NCBI GenBank assembly: GCA_938082375.1
Contig: CALKCJ010000026.1
Coordinates: 1 to 64,000 of the forward strand
Direction: 5' to 3'
Length of the DNA: 64,000 nucleotides
Source: an uncultured Thermomicrobiaceae bacterium
GTDB taxonomy: Bacteria; Chloroflexota; Chloroflexia; Thermomicrobiales; Thermomicrobiaceae
The notes below the pieces were generated by a model that saw nothing but the letters and a program-made list of their open reading frames with translations, did not search any database and had not been told where the DNA came from. Position 1 is the first letter of the stretch. Each line of letters starts with the position of its first letter. The translations under genes were made by a program, and so were the position numbers. Shown here one piece after another: positions 63,437 to 64,000 of this stretch.

Positions 63437-64000
63437 TGGCTGCTCCGACGTCTGGCGGGGTCGGGGTCGACGGAAGCGCGCTGGCAAGCTGGCGAGCGAG
63501 GCTGCTAGCCTCCTCAGCGATCGCTCGGGCGCGAGCGCGTGTGGAGGCCAGCGCTGCGCCTGCGAGAAGGGGCATGTTGGCCTCGGCCATGCAGAGGGCG
63601 GCCTCGATCGCCGCACGGGCCACGTACCCGGCAGCGGCGAGGTCGCTGGCGACGAACCGTGAGCAGAGCGGCGCGATAGCCAGCGCGCGGCGGAGCAACT
63701 CGAGCCCAGCCTCGGCCGTGGTGAGCGGGCCGTCGGCGGCTGCCGCGGCCGCCTCGTGCAGGTTCTCGGCGGGTAGGCGGGCGCCGCCCTGCCGTGAGGC
63801 ACGGAGGGTCGCCAGCAGGCGAGCCAGTATCGCTCGCTCGAGATCGGCCTGCCGCAGCAACTGTTCGGCCAGTTGACCGAAGCACCTTTCAGCCTCAGCG
63901 AAGGCCTGCGCGCGCACCTGATCCTGACGCGCACGCTTGCGTTCAATCGTTGCGACCATCTGGGTTACGGCAGCTGTACTGGCCAGAGTGACCGCGGCGA
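63417..64000 (-). CDS. Formiminotransferase-cyclodeaminase/cyclohydrolase family protein (FchA-like), 5' end outside window
   Basis: The frame stays open to the window edge and reads 'AAVTLASTAAVTQMVATIERKR' before the first ATG (63959). The true start is therefore beyond 64000 and at least 194 residues are visible. The Ala-rich helical sequence ('AEAGLELLRRALAIAPLCSRFVASDLAAAGYVARAAIEAALCMAEANMPLL') fits the cyclodeaminase/FchA fold. FchA hydrolyses methenyl-THF to 10-formyl-THF. Overlap with folD implies coupled production, and the activity would complete the pathway left open by the altered FolD. The Pro-rich C-terminus is variable. Confidence 0.8.
   Translation of the reverse strand, partial: AAVTLASTAAVTQMVATIERKRARQDQVRAQAFAEAERCFGQLAEQLLRQADLERAILARLLATLRASRQGGARLPAENLHEAAAAAADGPLTTAEAGLELLRRALAIAPLCSRFVASDLAAAGYVARAAIEAALCMAEANMPLLAGAALASTRARARAIAEEASSLARQLASALPSTPTPPDVGAANARPHA

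Noticed and set aside
62597-63946. 449-codon frame as a fused FolD
   Set aside because: The N-terminal 170 codons are an Arg/Pro-rich shadow of the cyclodeaminase gene. ATG 63436 has a proper ribosome site.

Overview
The window is dense, GC-rich bacterial chromosome (about 60-65% GC by eye) with short spacers, many GTG/TTG starts and many 1-4 bp start/stop overlaps. The gene set points to Chloroflexota, probably class Thermomicrobia. The clues are a Thermomicrobium-like RecA, secreted proteins with the 'YFPETGHNLC...FGYPISEEF' repeat that I associate with Chloroflexota, split glycine decarboxylase, archaeal-type ProS and a HelY-like Ski2 helicase. The assignment is inference, since no rRNA is present. 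Apart from one decayed small gene I see no phage, transposon, integrase or CRISPR.

Layout. 0-10 kb: a nucleoside-phosphorylase-like protein with a translin-family protein, a ferritin-like protein, gcvPB without its partners, a DUF1385 membrane protein, argH, an acetyltransferase, an AhpD-like protein and lipA-lipB. 10-20 kb: a HelY-like helicase (minus), then a plus-strand run of glycosyltransferase, thiL, amidase and the tsaE-tsaB-rimI-tsaD cluster for t6A tRNA modification. 20-25 kb: inositol phosphatase, histone-deacetylase-like hydrolase and hisH-hisA-(coiled-coil protein)-hisF. 25-32 kb: a secreted SH3b/NlpC-P60 wall hydrolase, a DUF1326/DUF2182 pair, an ABC exporter, recA behind a promoter with an SOS-box candidate, and a PII-like c-di-AMP receptor homologue.

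32-38 kb is the most interesting part. A minus-strand cobalamin riboswitch (closing stem 37488-37496 with 37342-37350) is followed by an intrinsic terminator and then four translationally coupled genes. These encode a secreted alpha/alpha-barrel protein resembling the alpha-domain of transcobalamin/intrinsic factor, a membrane-anchored DUF4430 protein resembling the transcobalamin beta-domain, EcfT, and a double-ATPase EcfA. Together they look like a B12-capture and ECF-uptake system, but no S-component is encoded here.

38-50 kb: RNase Z, class II aldolase, gamma-glutamyltransferase, DUF3090, a 759 bp structured non-coding tract, acetyl-CoA synthetase, a glycosidase-like lipoprotein, a HypE/AIR-synthase-like protein, pfkA, proS and a DUF4870 protein. 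50-55 kb: a frameshifted GlsB/YeaQ-type pseudogene, three tRNA genes (Ser-GGA, Ser-CGA, Arg-GCG), a secreted subtilase and a Kef-type antiporter. 55-64 kb: alaS behind a promoter that coincides with a 10+10 bp palindrome, a membrane-anchored baseplate-J-like protein, ruvX, a second DarA paralogue, an M50 protease homologue that has lost its catalytic Glu, and folD overlapping a cyclodeaminase/cyclohydrolase gene cut by the window edge.

Common threads. One-carbon metabolism: GcvPB, lipoate synthesis (LipA/LipB), and a FolD whose cyclohydrolase residues are replaced while a dedicated cyclohydrolase-family protein lies next to it. Cyclic-di-AMP: two receptor paralogues with different binding loops. 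Translation: t6A genes, ProS, AlaS, tRNAs and RNase Z.
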